Shown here piece by piece: positions 44,433-52,281 of a stretch of DNA of 64,000 bases (positions within the stretch are counted from its first letter, which is position 1; the number at the start of each line of letters is the position of its first letter). Position numbers and translations under genes: made by a program. The DNA lies in the NCBI RefSeq assembly GCF_006439015.1, contig NZ_RCZG01000014.1, forward strand, positions 1 through 64,000, in the 5' to 3' direction. This stretch comes from Mycolicibacterium hodleri. Lineage in GTDB: Bacteria > Actinomycetota > Actinomycetes > Mycobacteriales > Mycobacteriaceae. The notes under the pieces are model-generated. The model was not told where the DNA came from. It made no database searches and saw only the letters and a program-made list of their open reading frames with translations.

Positions 44433-45599
44433 TCAACTGGCGAGTGGATCGTGTTGGATCCTGCGAGGATCGGCGCCCTTCGCGATCAGCGCGGCCTTGG
44501 TCGCCTGGACCATCCGTGGACCGCCGCAGACCAGGATCTGCCGGTCGCCCCAACTCCCGTAGCGCGTCACCACGTCGGGGAGCCTGCCCGTTTGGCGGAC
44601 GTGCAGGCCGCGGGGAGGCGCGACGTCGGGGTAGTCGGCGGCCCACGGCGGATCGGTGGAGTACTCCGACACCGGGGTCACCGACAGCCATGGGTTGGTC
44701 GATGCGAGCTGCCACAGAGTCCTCAGGTCATACAGGTCGCACGGATACTTGGCGCCGAAGAACAGGTGCACGCGCGGATTCACCCCGGAGCGGGCGAGAT
44801 TCATGATGATGGACCGCAGGGGGGCCAGCCCGGTGCCGCCCGCCACCATCAGCACGTCGCCGCCGCCCCGATCGACGTGCATCGCACCGTGCGGATTGGA
44901 CAGCCGCCAGCGGTCACCCGAAGCGGTCTCGTTGACGATGGCGGTGCTGACCATGCCGCCGGGGACCGAACGGACGTGGAACTCGATGGCGCCGCTGCGG
45001 TCGGCTGGGATCGACGGGCTCAGATACCTCCACCGTCGCGGCCACTGGGGCACTTGCACGGTGACGAACTGGCCGGGATGGAAATAGAGCGGATCGTCCA
45101 GCTGCAGCCTGATCACCGAGACGTCGCGGGCCACCCGTAGGTTTTCGATCACCGTGCCGTCGCGGTAGGGCGGTCCACCCTCGGCGTCGGCCGCACCCCG
45201 CATGATCCCGACGATCAATGCGACGGCTTGCTCTGCGGTGTCTGCCAGCCGCTCGTCCCACCGATCAATCAGGTGCGAGCGCAGAGTGGCGAGGAGTGCA
45301 TCCTGCATGCTGTCGTAATGTCGTTGCGTGACACCGTATTTGCGGTGGTCGCGACCCAGCTGGGCCAGGAAGGCGACGGGCTCCTCGGCGCGCTGTGCGA
45401 TCAGTTCGCCGAACAGCCAGGTCATGGCCGTCGCGAACGCGGAGCGCTGGCGGTCCATGTCGGGTGGGAACAGGTCGCGGACCGCGGTGTCGGTGGCGAA
45501 CCAGCGCGTGTAGAACCGGTGGATCAGCTGGTCCGAGCCTGCCTGAGGGTCGACCGCGGCGCGCAGGGTCGCCAGTGCGTCACGGTCGTCGAGTCCCAC
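44433..45599 (-). CDS. Type II flavohemoglobin (Rv0385-like)
   Basis: The 388-residue protein has a globin domain (about 1-140) with the type II-like HRKYGVTQRHYDSM region. A ferredoxin reductase-like half follows, with an FAD motif RWRYLSPS and NAD motif GGTGLAPLRS. Unlike type I NO-detoxifying flavohemoglobins, the mycobacterial type II group (Rv0385) has altered heme and FAD pockets and has been linked to D-lactate oxidation. In M. tuberculosis this gene sits beside clpB; here it is 14 kb away, so the order has been rearranged. The start is GTG at 45597-45599. It is cytoplasmic. Confidence 0.88.
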   Translation of the reverse strand: MGLDDRDALATLRAAVDPQAGSDQLIHRFYTRWFATDTAVRDLFPPDMDRQRSAFATAMTWLFGELIAQRAEEPVAFLAQLGRDHRKYGVTQRHYDSMQDALLATLRSHLIDRWDERLADTAEQAVALIVGIMRGAADAEGGPPYRDGTVIENLRVARDVSVIRLQLDDPLYFHPGQFVTVQVPQWPRRWRYLSPSIPADRSGAIEFHVRSVPGGMVSTAIVNETASGDRWRLSNPHGAMHVDRGGGDVLMVAGGTGLAPLRSIIMNLARSGVNPRVHLFFGAKYPCDLYDLRTLWQLASTNPWLSVTPVSEYSTDPPWAADYPDVAPPRGLHVRQTGRLPDVVTRYGSWGDRQILVCGGPRMVQATKAALIAKGADPRRIQHDPLAS

Positions 45600-45645
45600 G
45601 CGGCCGATCCTATGGCTCGACCCCAGGTGCCGATCCGAAACCTGG

Positions 45646-46320
45646 CTACAGCCCGTGAATCCCCTTGTACAGAACCAGCAGGCCGATGACGATCAGGATG
45701 CCGGCCACCAGCGCCCCGTTGTGCTTCTCCATCCACACCTTCACCTTGGCCAGGGTCGGGTCGAGGCGGTCCCCCGACACGGCGTAGGCCAGGATTGGCA
45801 ACGCGACGCTGCACCCCGCGAGTGCAACGAACAGCAACTCGGCGGCGATGAGCCCGGAGCCGACGCGCAGACCCGCACTGCCGATGGACAACCCCGCGGC
45901 CGCGCAAATGAAGAGCACCTTCGGGTTGGCCACCGTCAACACGGCGCCAACGACGAACGCCTTGCCCGGGCCTGCCTCGGTGACGTGTTTCATCCCCGGC
46001 ATTTGGTGCGGCTTACTGTGCCGGGTGAGCCAGCGAAACACCCCGAACACGATTAAGGCCGCACCGACGCCGATCCTCAGCCACGACGACCACGTCGGTG
46101 GCTTGCCCCCGAGGCCACCGAGCAGCCCCGAGATCGCCAGGAAGATCGCGGTGAGCGCCGTGAGGCCGAGGAGCCAGCCGGCCAGGAATGCCAGGCCAGT
46201 GGGCCGGGGTCGAGGCGTCTGCAGTATCAACACCGCCGGGATGATCGACAGCGGCGACAGGGCGACCACGAGGGCCAGGGGGATCAGTTCGGCCAGCATC
46301 GCGGTAAAGGTAGCAAGCAA
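45646..46320 (-). CDS. GAP-family (Sap/peptidolipid addressing) membrane protein
   Basis: The 224-residue protein has about six spans with a LysE-like repeat (LIPLALVVALSPLSIIPAVL, then PKVLFICAAAGLSIG). It belongs to the actinobacterial GAP/Sap group whose M. smegmatis member helps export glycopeptidolipids. The TTG at 46318-46320 has GGAG 8 nt upstream; an ATG at 46299 is the alternative start and leaves the spans unchanged. It is on the same strand as the flavohemoglobin, 46 nt apart. Export or amino-acid efflux is inferred. Confidence 0.8.
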   Translation of the reverse strand: MLATFTAMLAELIPLALVVALSPLSIIPAVLILQTPRPRPTGLAFLAGWLLGLTALTAIFLAISGLLGGLGGKPPTWSSWLRIGVGAALIVFGVFRWLTRHSKPHQMPGMKHVTEAGPGKAFVVGAVLTVANPKVLFICAAAGLSIGSAGLRVGSGLIAAELLFVALAGCSVALPILAYAVSGDRLDPTLAKVKVWMEKHNGALVAGILIVIGLLVLYKGIHGL

Positions 46321-46434
46321 ACGCGCCGCTCCGGCGAATTTGCGCGATCGCCAATTGCCGACTCCCGGCGGTGACCGGTTGTAGTCTCCCGCTCAGTCCG
46401 GTAGCTGCGTCAGGTATCGGCGGAGGAGGACGTC

Positions 46435-49400
46435 ATGCAGGTCCGTCGAGGCAGATCCGCAGTGGCGATTCTCGTGGTGGTGTCGATGATCGCCATGTTG
46501 ACCAGTTGCTCCAACAGTTCACCTCGAGTCGCCACCAATCCGCCGCCCGGCGTGAACGCAGGGCCTGACGGCAGACCCGCGCCGTTCCGGGAGCCGATGC
46601 GACTGCAGAGCAAGGACGGCGTACTCGAGGTTCGGCTGTCGGCGCACCAGGGCACCGTGAACCTCGACACCGTCAAGGAGCCCGTCACCAACTTCCTGGT
46701 CTTCGGGTTCGACCTGATCCGGGGCACCAGTTCGGACGGCTCGACAAAGGGCGACAACCTCTATCCCGCGCCCACCCTGCGGGTCGACCCCGGCGAGCGC
46801 CTGATCATCCACTTCGACAACGACCTTCAGGACTTGAAGATCAAGGACTTCTACGACCCGGCGATGACCCCGAAGGGCGGTGAGGTGCCCATCTACCCTC
46901 CGACGCTGACCGAGGCGCCGCTCAACCTGCACACCCACGGTCTGCACGTCAGCCCGTCCGGCAACTCGGACAACGTTCTGCTGTCCATCCCGGCGGGCAT
47001 GGGCAACACCTACACCTACGACGTCCCGAGCACCATGCCCAACGGGCTGTACTGGTATCACAGTCACCGCCACACGATGACGACGCAGCAGACCTATTTC
47101 GGCTTGGCGGGATTGCTCGAGATCGGTCGGCCCGACGGCAACCTGCCACTCGTGACGCAGCACGATATTCCCTTGCGCGACATGGCAATTCAATACAACT
47201 ACGTGTTCGATCGCAACGGCCGGGGGCACCAGCTGAACAACTACAGCTGGGCACAGTGGGTGAGCACGCTCAAGCCTCCCGAGGGCAATCAACTGGCCGA
47301 CGGCACTTACCGGCCCAGCCTGGCCCCGGTCAACATCGCCGACACCGCAATGGGAGCCAAGTACGTCGCGCCCTGGTGGTCGGGTCCGCTATCGCCAAAG
47401 AACAATCGCGGCCAGACCAATTTCATGCCGTCCAACCTGATCGCCTTCGACGGCGGCGGAGAGAAGATCGCCGAGAACCCCGGGCTGTCGGAGAACCAGC
47501 GCGATGTGCAGTACACCGTGAACGGCCAGTTTCAGCCCGAGTTGAAGATCAAGCCGGGCCAGACGGAGATCTGGGCGGTGGCCAACATCAGCGACATCTC
47601 CTACATGACGCTGCGGTTGACCGAGACTGCGACGGGCAACCACCCAAAGTTCGCCATCGTTGGCCAGGACGGCAACCCGTACACCCAGGTCGGCAGGCCC
47701 GTCTACGGGGACGGCACCACGCTCGACATCCCGCCCGGGTCGCGGTACGCGATCGCGGTGACGATGCCCACGCGAGGGGATCTGGTGCTCGAGTTCCCGC
47801 CGGATCCGAAAGCCACGGAGATCACGGATCCCGCTGTGCTGTATACGAACAACGGCACCCAGAACACGCCCGCCGTGCTCGGCAGGTTGAGTGTGGATCC
47901 AAAGTACATCAGCTACGCCGACGGCTTCTTCGTGTTCCCGACCCAGACCCTGATCCGTGCCACGCCGGACCCCAGCGGCCAGGGCCAGACCACGCCCTTC
48001 GAGCCAGGACAGAACCTCGACGCCTACACGTCGTTCGTGGACACGTCGGTGATGACACCCGCCGTCACGCGTGCGCTGACGATTACCGATACCATCGGCG
48101 GCGACAAGGCCAGCAAGAACGACCCCAAGGCCGTCATCTACTTCTTCCAACCGGCCGGGTTCCCGAACGTCCCACTGATCCAGCCTCGCCTCAACTCGGT
48201 GGAAGAGTGGACGATCACCAACCAGAACAACGATGCGCACCCAATGCACATCCACGTCAACGACTTCCAGGTGATGGCGATCGACGACCCACACAACGGC
48301 AAGACCGGGGTGCAACCATGGGGCCTGGACAACGTCAACGTCCCGGCTCCGATCTTCGACGACATGCACGTCGTCAGCACACCGGCGACCCTCACGCTGC
48401 GTCAGGAGTTCCTGCAGTTCCCCGGCACGTACGTCATCCACTGTCACCGTCTCAACCACGAGGACAACGGCCTGATGGCCACGATCAACGTCATCCCGGA
48501 GGTCTCGACGTACGCGGTGGCGATACCCGGGTCGAACGGCAAGCCGGCTTCGGTTCAGGTGCGGGATGGCAACGGCGACAGAGTATTGCAGACCGTGTTT
48601 CCGTTCCCCGACTTCGAGGGCACCCCGTCGGTCGCGATGGCCGACGTCAACGGTGACGGCATCCTCGACCTGCTCGTCGGCACCGGCAAGGGGGTGTCGC
48701 CCCAGGTCGTCGCGTACGACGGAAACAACACAGCCGACGGTGTGTTCAAGACGGAGCTGACCCGTTTCGCTCCGTTCGACTCGGCCTTCACGGGTGGGGT
48801 GACGGTCGCGGGCGCCGACATCGACGGAAATGCGATGGCCGACAACATCATCGTCGGCTCGGGGCCGGGGATGGAGTCGCAGATCAAGGTCTTCTCGTCC
48901 TCGGTGCCGAGTGAATCGGGCAAGGCGCCCGACGTGTTCTCCGCGTTCACCCCGTACCCCGGCTCCGAGTCGGGAGTGAGCCTGGCGACCGGGATGGTCG
49001 AGTCGGGCTCGGGCCGGGAGAGCATCGTCACGGCGCCCGGCCCCGGCGAGGCGCCGCTGATCAAGACCTTCCGCTATGACCTCTACCAACCGACGGCACG
49101 CGCGCGCGCCAACGGCACTGCACCGCAGGAACATTCGGCCAAGCCAACTGATCCGAGAATGACGTCCCAGTTCATGGCGTTCGACGAGGCGTATCACGGC
49201 GGATTGTCGCTTGCCAGCGGATGGGTCGCGGGGGCCGAAGGCGGCGCCAAGAGCATCCTCACGGGCCAACTCGACGGTGACGGCTCGGTCCGGGTGTGGT
49301 CCAGCGGGTCGCTTCTCGACGGGCAACCGGGGATCTACCTCGATAATCCGAATCACCACGAGGAGAACGCGAAGTACACGCAGATCGCGACGTTCTTGCC

Positions 49401-49614
49401 GTTCCCTGGAGGCCGTGGTGTGAGCCTCGCGACGACCAGCACGACCGTCGGGGCGGACGTGCTGGTGGCCGGGGCGGGGCCGACGGGTGCCCAGGTCCGC
49501 AAGTACACCTTGGCGCGCGGCGCTCCGGATGCAACCACCCTCGACCCGAAGTTGGTGTCGACGCTGCCGGCGATGGCGTCGCTCGTGGCGGCGGCACCCC
49601 TGGGTGGGCGCTGA
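46435..49614 (+). CDS. Multicopper oxidase lipoprotein with FG-GAP/VCBS-type C-terminus
   Basis: The 1059-residue protein has a lipobox MLTSC with C25. Copper ligands occur in HTHGLH (166-171), WYHSHRH (207-213), HPMHIHVNDF (about 602) and HCHRLNHEDNGLM (about 669), so the trinuclear and type 1 sites appear complete. From about residue 735 the sequence changes to FG-GAP/VCBS-like repeats with calcium-type loops (DVNGDGILDLL, DIDGNAMADN, QLDGDGSVRVW), probably a beta-propeller. It should act on the outer face of the membrane in copper tolerance or phenol oxidation. GGAGGAGG precedes the ATG. Confidence 0.9.
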   Translation: MQVRRGRSAVAILVVVSMIAMLTSCSNSSPRVATNPPPGVNAGPDGRPAPFREPMRLQSKDGVLEVRLSAHQGTVNLDTVKEPVTNFLVFGFDLIRGTSSDGSTKGDNLYPAPTLRVDPGERLIIHFDNDLQDLKIKDFYDPAMTPKGGEVPIYPPTLTEAPLNLHTHGLHVSPSGNSDNVLLSIPAGMGNTYTYDVPSTMPNGLYWYHSHRHTMTTQQTYFGLAGLLEIGRPDGNLPLVTQHDIPLRDMAIQYNYVFDRNGRGHQLNNYSWAQWVSTLKPPEGNQLADGTYRPSLAPVNIADTAMGAKYVAPWWSGPLSPKNNRGQTNFMPSNLIAFDGGGEKIAENPGLSENQRDVQYTVNGQFQPELKIKPGQTEIWAVANISDISYMTLRLTETATGNHPKFAIVGQDGNPYTQVGRPVYGDGTTLDIPPGSRYAIAVTMPTRGDLVLEFPPDPKATEITDPAVLYTNNGTQNTPAVLGRLSVDPKYISYADGFFVFPTQTLIRATPDPSGQGQTTPFEPGQNLDAYTSFVDTSVMTPAVTRALTITDTIGGDKASKNDPKAVIYFFQPAGFPNVPLIQPRLNSVEEWTITNQNNDAHPMHIHVNDFQVMAIDDPHNGKTGVQPWGLDNVNVPAPIFDDMHVVSTPATLTLRQEFLQFPGTYVIHCHRLNHEDNGLMATINVIPEVSTYAVAIPGSNGKPASVQVRDGNGDRVLQTVFPFPDFEGTPSVAMADVNGDGILDLLVGTGKGVSPQVVAYDGNNTADGVFKTELTRFAPFDSAFTGGVTVAGADIDGNAMADNIIVGSGPGMESQIKVFSSSVPSESGKAPDVFSAFTPYPGSESGVSLATGMVESGSGRESIVTAPGPGEAPLIKTFRYDLYQPTARARANGTAPQEHSAKPTDPRMTSQFMAFDEAYHGGLSLASGWVAGAEGGAKSILTGQLDGDGSVRVWSSGSLLDGQPGIYLDNPNHHEENAKYTQIATFLPFPGGRGVSLATTSTTVGADVLVAGAGPTGAQVRKYTLARGAPDATTLDPKLVSTLPAMASLVAAAPLGGR

Positions 49615-49641
49615 CGTAGACGTTCTGCTGAGAGCAGCGTG

Positions 49642-49660
49642 GGCAGCCAAAGGTGCTGCC
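49642..49660. repeat. Inverted repeat upstream of the ClpP-like pair
   Basis: GGCAGC (49642-49647) and GCTGCC (49655-49660) form 6-bp arms around 7 nt. A smaller CTGCT-GAG-AGCAG (49625-49637) lies just before it. The region is only 65 nt long between the oxidase stop and the clpP-like start, so these may be a terminator or an operator. Confidence 0.4.
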
Positions 49661-49679
49661 GTCAAGGCATCGTCGAGGC

Positions 49680-50291
49680 ATGACCGACGACAAACCGCCG
49701 CAGTTCACTCGACAACTCCGCGACGGCCTCCTGCGCAAGCGCGTCCTCGTGTTGGACGGCCCGCTCGACGATGACAACGGAACCGCGTTGGCGACGCAGT
49801 TCCTGACGCTCGCCACCGACGATGCCGAGCAGGACATCGCCCTGTGGATTCACTCACCCGGCGGGTCGGTCCCGGCGATGCTCGCCATCCGCGACGTGAT
49901 GTGCCTGGTGCCGTGCGACGTCTCGACCGTGGCGCTCGGATTGGCCTGCAGCGCCGGGCAGTTCCTGCTTTCGTCGGGAACGCCGGGCAAGCGCTTCGCC
50001 CTCCCGCACGCGCGCATCCTGATGCACCAGGGCTCGGCGGGCATCGCCGGCTCGGCCGTCGAGGTGGAGGTCCAGGCCGATGACCTGCGGCATACCCGGG
50101 ACACCGTGCTACGCCTCATCGCCGAGGACACCGGGCGGGACGTCGAGCGCATCTTCACCGACTCGCTGCACGATCGCTGGTTCACCGCCGAACAGGCCCG
50201 CGCCTACGGGTTCATCGACCACGTCGTCGACACCTTCGCCCAGGTCGTGCCGAATCGCCACCGGCAGTTCGGAATCGGGGCACCCGCATGA
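49680..50291 (+). CDS. ClpP-like protease subunit with intact triad
   Basis: The 203-residue ClpP-family serine peptidase aligns its triad as S91 (LACSAGQFLL), H116 (ILMHQG) and D165 (LHDRWFT), so it should be active. I chose the ATG at 49680; an upstream in-frame start at 49653 lacks family sequence. It differs from mycobacterial ClpP1/ClpP2, which are essential and encoded together elsewhere. The second ClpP-like gene overlaps it by 4 nt, so the two probably form mixed rings, as ClpP3/ClpP4 do in Streptomyces. Confidence 0.88.
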   Translation: MTDDKPPQFTRQLRDGLLRKRVLVLDGPLDDDNGTALATQFLTLATDDAEQDIALWIHSPGGSVPAMLAIRDVMCLVPCDVSTVALGLACSAGQFLLSSGTPGKRFALPHARILMHQGSAGIAGSAVEVEVQADDLRHTRDTVLRLIAEDTGRDVERIFTDSLHDRWFTAEQARAYGFIDHVVDTFAQVVPNRHRQFGIGAPA

Positions 50292-50878
50292 GCACGTACA
50301 CCATCCCGAACGTGCTGGTGCGCAATGCGGGTGGCGAGCGAATCATGGACGTCTACTCACACCTGCTCACCGAGCGGATCGTCTATCTCGGTACGGCGAT
50401 CGACTCCGGCGTCGCCAACGCGCTCATTGCGCAGCTGCTTCACCTGGAGGCCGACAACCCAGAGCAGGAGATCAGCCTGTACATCAACTCAGAGGGCGGC
50501 GACCTGGCAGCGATGCTGGCGATCTACGACACCATGCGCTTCGTCAAGGCGCCGGTCGCGACGACGTGCATCGGGCAGGCCGTCGCGGCAGGCGCGGTGC
50601 TACTCGCGGCGGGCACGCCGGGTCGGCGTTCGGTGCTGCCGCATTCGAGGGTGGTGCTACACCAGCCGGCCGCCCAAGGCCGCGGCACCATTCCCGATCT
50701 GATCCTGCAAGCCGACGAGGTGGTCCGGGTGCGAAGTCAGCTCGAGGCGATCCTGGCCCGGCATACCGGCCGCAGCGTCGAGGAGCTGCGGCACGACACC
50801 GACCGCGACCGTGTGTTCGACGCCGACGGGGCGGTGGCCTACGGGCTGGCCGACCACCTTCTCGACCGGCGGGCTTAA
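50288..50878 (+). CDS. ClpP-like subunit lacking the catalytic serine (pseudo-protease)
   Basis: The 196-residue protein is closer to canonical ClpP than its partner (IYDTMRFVKAPVATTCIGQA; VLPHSRVVLHQPAAQGRG; ELRHDTDRDR). Where E. coli ClpP has GQAAS it reads GQAVA, so the nucleophile is A100, while H125 and D174 remain. It should be inactive and act as a structural or regulatory ring partner, like ClpR subunits. It overlaps the active-type gene by 4 nt. Its TAA shares a TTAA palindrome with the stop of the convergent regulator. Confidence 0.88.
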   Translation: MSTYTIPNVLVRNAGGERIMDVYSHLLTERIVYLGTAIDSGVANALIAQLLHLEADNPEQEISLYINSEGGDLAAMLAIYDTMRFVKAPVATTCIGQAVAAGAVLLAAGTPGRRSVLPHSRVVLHQPAAQGRGTIPDLILQADEVVRVRSQLEAILARHTGRSVEELRHDTDRDRVFDADGAVAYGLADHLLDRRA

Positions 50879-51189
50879 GCCGCCATCAGCATCGGGCCGG
50901 CGGACCGATGGATGGTCCGCCGGTTCAGGTCGGCCGAGATGCCACCTAGCAGACGGGAAAGCTCGATGCCGAGGGCTCCAGAGACCGCGGCGATCATCTC
51001 GCTCGACGGCTCCTTGCGGCCACGCTCGATCTCGGAGAGATACTGCGGCGAGATGCCCGCCCGCTCGGCGATGTCGACCAGTCGGCGGCCCTGCTCCTCG
51101 CGGCTTTCACGCAGCTTGCGTCCGAGTACCTCGCGCCACAGTGGTTCCGGTTCCCGACGTTCACGGTGGATGCGGATGATGTCGCCCAT
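50875..51189 (-). CDS. ClgR/PopR-like XRE regulator
   Basis: The 104-residue HTH_XRE protein has LRESREEQGRRLVDIAERAG, then ISPQYLSEIERGRKEPSSEM, the recognition region typical of ClgR (activator of clp genes) and Streptomyces PopR (activator of clpP3P4). I chose the ATG at 51187-51189 because it is at the centre of a perfect palindrome; an in-frame start at 51255 would add 22 residues. It is convergent with the ClpP-like pair and shares their 3' end, so it probably regulates that pair and itself. Confidence 0.82.
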   Translation of the reverse strand: MGDIIRIHRERREPEPLWREVLGRKLRESREEQGRRLVDIAERAGISPQYLSEIERGRKEPSSEMIAAVSGALGIELSRLLGGISADLNRRTIHRSAGPMLMAA

Positions 51190-51201
51190 GGCGACATCAT
51201 C
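51175..51201. promoter_or_regulatory. 12-bp perfect palindrome centred on the regulator start codon
   Basis: Arms GATGATGTCGCC (51175-51186) and GGCGACATCATC (51190-51201) are perfectly complementary and flank the three bases of the start codon (51187-51189). The core CGC-N5-GCG fits the ClgR box I recall (CGCYNANRGCG). This suggests autoregulation, or leaderless translation from the operator. No such box was found upstream of the ClpP-like genes. Confidence 0.65.
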
Positions 51202-51305
51202 GCGGAGACAACGCCGCGCAGGAAGGGGTGTTCGCTGAGGACGAACCACGAACACCGCTCAGGTGACGAGCCGTCCGTCGTGCGTCAAGGACGTGCCGTG
51301 GCCCC

Positions 51306-52277
51306 TTAGGGAAGGTTCCAAAACTGGGTCGTCACGAGATAGAACACGACTACCCAGAACGCGTTGAGTGCGAGCAGGATGGCCAGGCCCTGCAGGTTGT
51401 TTCGCGTCTTCGACACTTCTCGCGGGGGCCGCAGCCAGCGCTTCAGGACGGGGTTGACGTAGTACGGCATCGCCACGAAGCTCATCGCGAAGCTGGACAA
51501 CAGATTCCCGACCAGCATGCCGAGCCAGAGCGGCAGGTGTAGCGGGGAGAGTGCGAGCGTGAGGAAGACGACGGTCGGATAGAGGCCCATCCAGACGGCC
51601 AGCGACGTCTTCGTGTCCGATGGCGGTGGTGCCTCTTGCCCGTTGTCGTCGAAGGCGAACCAACTGCCGAAGGAGTTGTCGATGGTTCGTGAGTGGAAGT
51701 CGGCGAACTTCTCACCTTCGGCGAGCAATTCGCGTCGCTCTCCGGAGACCAGCCATCTGTCGAGGTCTTCGGCGTTCTCGAAGCGGTACAGCGCGGTCCA
51801 CTCGTCTTGGATGCCCTCGACCGGCCGAAACAGCTCAGTACCGCGAAACCCGTCGAACTCACTCTCCGCCAGTCGAAGTCGCTCCTGCCAGGCCAGGAAG
51901 TCCGGCACCAGCTCGGGGCGCACGCGATGGGTCACGACGACGGTCACCAGCGGGTCGACGGGTCGGTCGCCGCCGGCGATCACCTGCTGAGTGCCGGGGC
52001 CTGCGAGGTACTGTTGCCCCTCGGCGAGCCGTTCTTGGCGTGTCGCGCTGTTTATCCACGCCTGAACGTGCGCAACGGAATCGAAGCGGTAGACGACGAC
52101 CCAGTCCGATTGCACCGCGGTGGGCGGATTGATCTGGGCACCAATGAATCCCGGATACGTTGCAGCCCGTGCGTTCATATCGTTCTGCCACGCCTCGAAG
52201 GCCTGCTCACAGCCAGGTCGGACGGGCTGGCCGATGATGACGGTCGCGGCGGTACCTGCGGTCTTGCGGATGTCCAT
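51306..52277 (-). CDS. Two ABM-domain, three-span membrane protein (COG3224-like), copy A
   Basis: The 323-residue protein has two antibiotic-biosynthesis-monooxygenase-type ferredoxin-like domains (about 10-100 and 105-200; YRFDSVAHVQAWINS and YRFENAEDLDRWLVS). Three spans follow (about 225-245, 250-275, 293-315). ABM folds are cofactor-independent oxygenases or heme-degrading enzymes. Here the pair is membrane-tethered. It begins 4 nt after the molybdenum hydroxylase stop, so it is the last gene of that operon. A paralogue ends the divergent guaD operon. No function is known. Confidence 0.85.
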   Translation of the reverse strand: MDIRKTAGTAATVIIGQPVRPGCEQAFEAWQNDMNARAATYPGFIGAQINPPTAVQSDWVVVYRFDSVAHVQAWINSATRQERLAEGQQYLAGPGTQQVIAGGDRPVDPLVTVVVTHRVRPELVPDFLAWQERLRLAESEFDGFRGTELFRPVEGIQDEWTALYRFENAEDLDRWLVSGERRELLAEGEKFADFHSRTIDNSFGSWFAFDDNGQEAPPPSDTKTSLAVWMGLYPTVVFLTLALSPLHLPLWLGMLVGNLLSSFAMSFVAMPYYVNPVLKRWLRPPREVSKTRNNLQGLAILLALNAFWVVVFYLVTTQFWNLP

Positions 52278-52281
52278 GAGG

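Noticed and set aside
47389..49665. 758-codon minus-strand frame opposite the multicopper oxidase
   Set aside because: Shadow of a gene with complete copper motifs. Length alone is expected in high-GC DNA.
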